NCBI RefSeq assembly: GCF_000001735.4
Contig: NC_003071.7
Location: forward strand, 8,363,151-8,427,150
Reading direction: 5' to 3'
From: Arabidopsis thaliana
Lineage: Eukaryota > Streptophyta > Magnoliopsida > Brassicales > Brassicaceae
Length of the DNA stretch: 64,000 bases
Shown: positions 63,286 to 64,000 of the stretch, one piece after another
Layout of the letters: each line of letters opens with the position of its first letter
How positions within the stretch are numbered: the stretch's first letter is position 1
Notes under the pieces: generated by a model
Databases searched by the model: none
Told to the model about the DNA's origin: nothing
The model's input: the letters and a program-made list of their open reading frames with translations, nothing else
Made by a program: the position numbers and the translations under genes

Positions 63286-64000
63286 ATGGCGATTTTGGAT
63301 TCTGCTGGCGTTACTACGGTGACGGAGAACGGTGGCGGAGAGTTCGTCGATCTTGATAGGCTTCGTCGACGGAAATCGAGATCGGATTCTTCTAACGGAC
63401 TTCTTCTCTCTGGTTCCGATAATAATTCTCCTTCGGATGATGTTGGAGCTCCCGCCGACGTTAGGGATCGGATTGATTCCGTTGTTAACGATGACGCTCA
63501 GGGAACAGCCAATTTGGCCGGAGATAATAACGGTGGTGGCGATAATAACGGTGGTGGAAGAGGCGGCGGAGAAGGAAGAGGAAACGCCGATGCTACGTTT
63601 ACGTATCGACCGTCGGTTCCAGCTCATCGGAGGGCGAGAGAGAGTCCACTTAGCTCCGACGCAATCTTCAAACAGGTTTAAAATCTCAGAAATCTTCGAA
63701 TTTGGTGTTTGCTTGTTGTTTTATATGGAATTGAGTTTGGTGATTGTTTTGCATTGCAGAGCCATGCCGGATTATTCAACCTCTGTGTAGTAGTTCTTAT
63801 TGCTGTAAACAGTAGACTCATCATCGAAAATCTTATGAAGGTTTGCTGTTACTTGTTTCTCCTTTTAGGAATTGAATTGCTTGAAAATTTATCAGAGACG
63901 AATAACTTTGTTGTTGCTATCATTCATGTAGTATGGTTGGTTGATCAGAACGGATTTCTGGTTTAGTTCAAGATCGCTGCGAGATTGGCCGCTTTTCATG
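63286..64000 (+). CDS. DGAT1: Diacylglycerol O-acyltransferase 1, 5' part (continues past window)
   Basis: Exons 63286-63675, 63760-63840 and 63932 to the window end give the first 180 residues in phase. The N-terminal ~110 residues are disordered and hydrophilic, with Ser/Arg, Asp-rich and Gly/Asn-rich stretches (DNNGGGDNNGGGRGGGEGRG) typical of the regulatory domain of plant DGAT1. The conserved part starts at TYRPSVPAHRRARESPLSSD, followed by HAGLFNLCVVVLIAVNSRLI (first membrane segment) and WLIRTDFWFSSRSLRDWPLF. The enzyme is an endoplasmic-reticulum membrane-bound O-acyltransferase that transfers acyl-CoA to diacylglycerol, the final committed step of seed-oil triacylglycerol synthesis. 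The MBOAT catalytic core lies beyond the window. I recognise it as TAG1 (At2g19450). A six-codon uORF precedes it. Confidence 0.96.

Noticed and set aside
63208..63627. 139-codon minus-strand frame over DGAT1 exon 1
   Set aside because: Antisense of the low-complexity DGAT1 N terminus.

Overview
The window reads as nuclear plant DNA from Arabidopsis thaliana or a very close relative. It shows GT-AG introns, AT-rich intergenic DNA (roughly one third GC by eye), a P-class PPR gene, a MIR156 hairpin, a plant PIRL leucine-rich-repeat gene and, at the right edge, the start of the DGAT1/TAG1 acyltransferase. Gene content and order match what I remember of the chromosome 2 stretch around At2g19280 to At2g19450. 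Locus names given here are from memory, not from a search. Exon models were built by hand from splice sites and phase arithmetic; every complete multi-exon model closes in frame.

Layout, left to right. 0-8 kb: the 3' part of a PPR gene (+), two decayed gene relics, a small scrambled copy of the PPR gene, a divergent small heat-shock protein gene (-) with a heat-shock element beside its TATA box, and a small hydrophilic protein gene (-) with ACGT-core promoter elements. 9.8-14 kb: PIRL6 (+), an OSTC/DC2-like oligosaccharyltransferase subunit (-) and a TMEM230-like membrane protein (+), the last two sharing a ~530 bp divergent promoter. 15.5-20.2 kb: a neprosin/DUF239 gene (+) split in exon 4 by a 2,775 bp PIF/Harbinger-type element with a clean 3-bp target duplication. 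The element carries a Myb/SANT-like ORF and a ~172 bp (GA)n tract. 20.7-25.4 kb: two tandem zinc-finger genes (+). The second is LYAR-like. In the first, the U1-finger exon is multiplied and the LYAR-type C terminus is replaced by a UBA2-like RRM.

27-34 kb: a 14-exon nuclear-type protein of unknown role (-). 36.4-39.3 kb: an NDR-family AGC kinase (-). 41.75-45.9 kb: a USP-kinase-U-box protein (-) with an unexplained GC-rich coding-like insert in one intron. 46-51 kb: mostly intergenic, with MIR156G on the minus strand and a frameshifted relic of unknown family. 52-54.6 kb: THO6/DWA1 WD40 gene (+), convergent with a GPI-anchored GH17 beta-1,3-glucanase (-, 55-56.7 kb). 57.4-59.8 kb: a non-autonomous Helitron with internal 169-bp tandem repeats. 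63.3 kb to the end: the first 180 codons of DGAT1 (+), preceded by a 6-codon uORF.

The genes are unrelated housekeeping, signalling and regulatory loci rather than a pathway. I found no cluster that looks like a new multi-gene system. The most informative items are the precisely dated-looking Harbinger insertion, the chimeric zinc-finger/RRM gene and the minus-strand miR156 hairpin. No tRNA, rRNA or CRISPR was seen.
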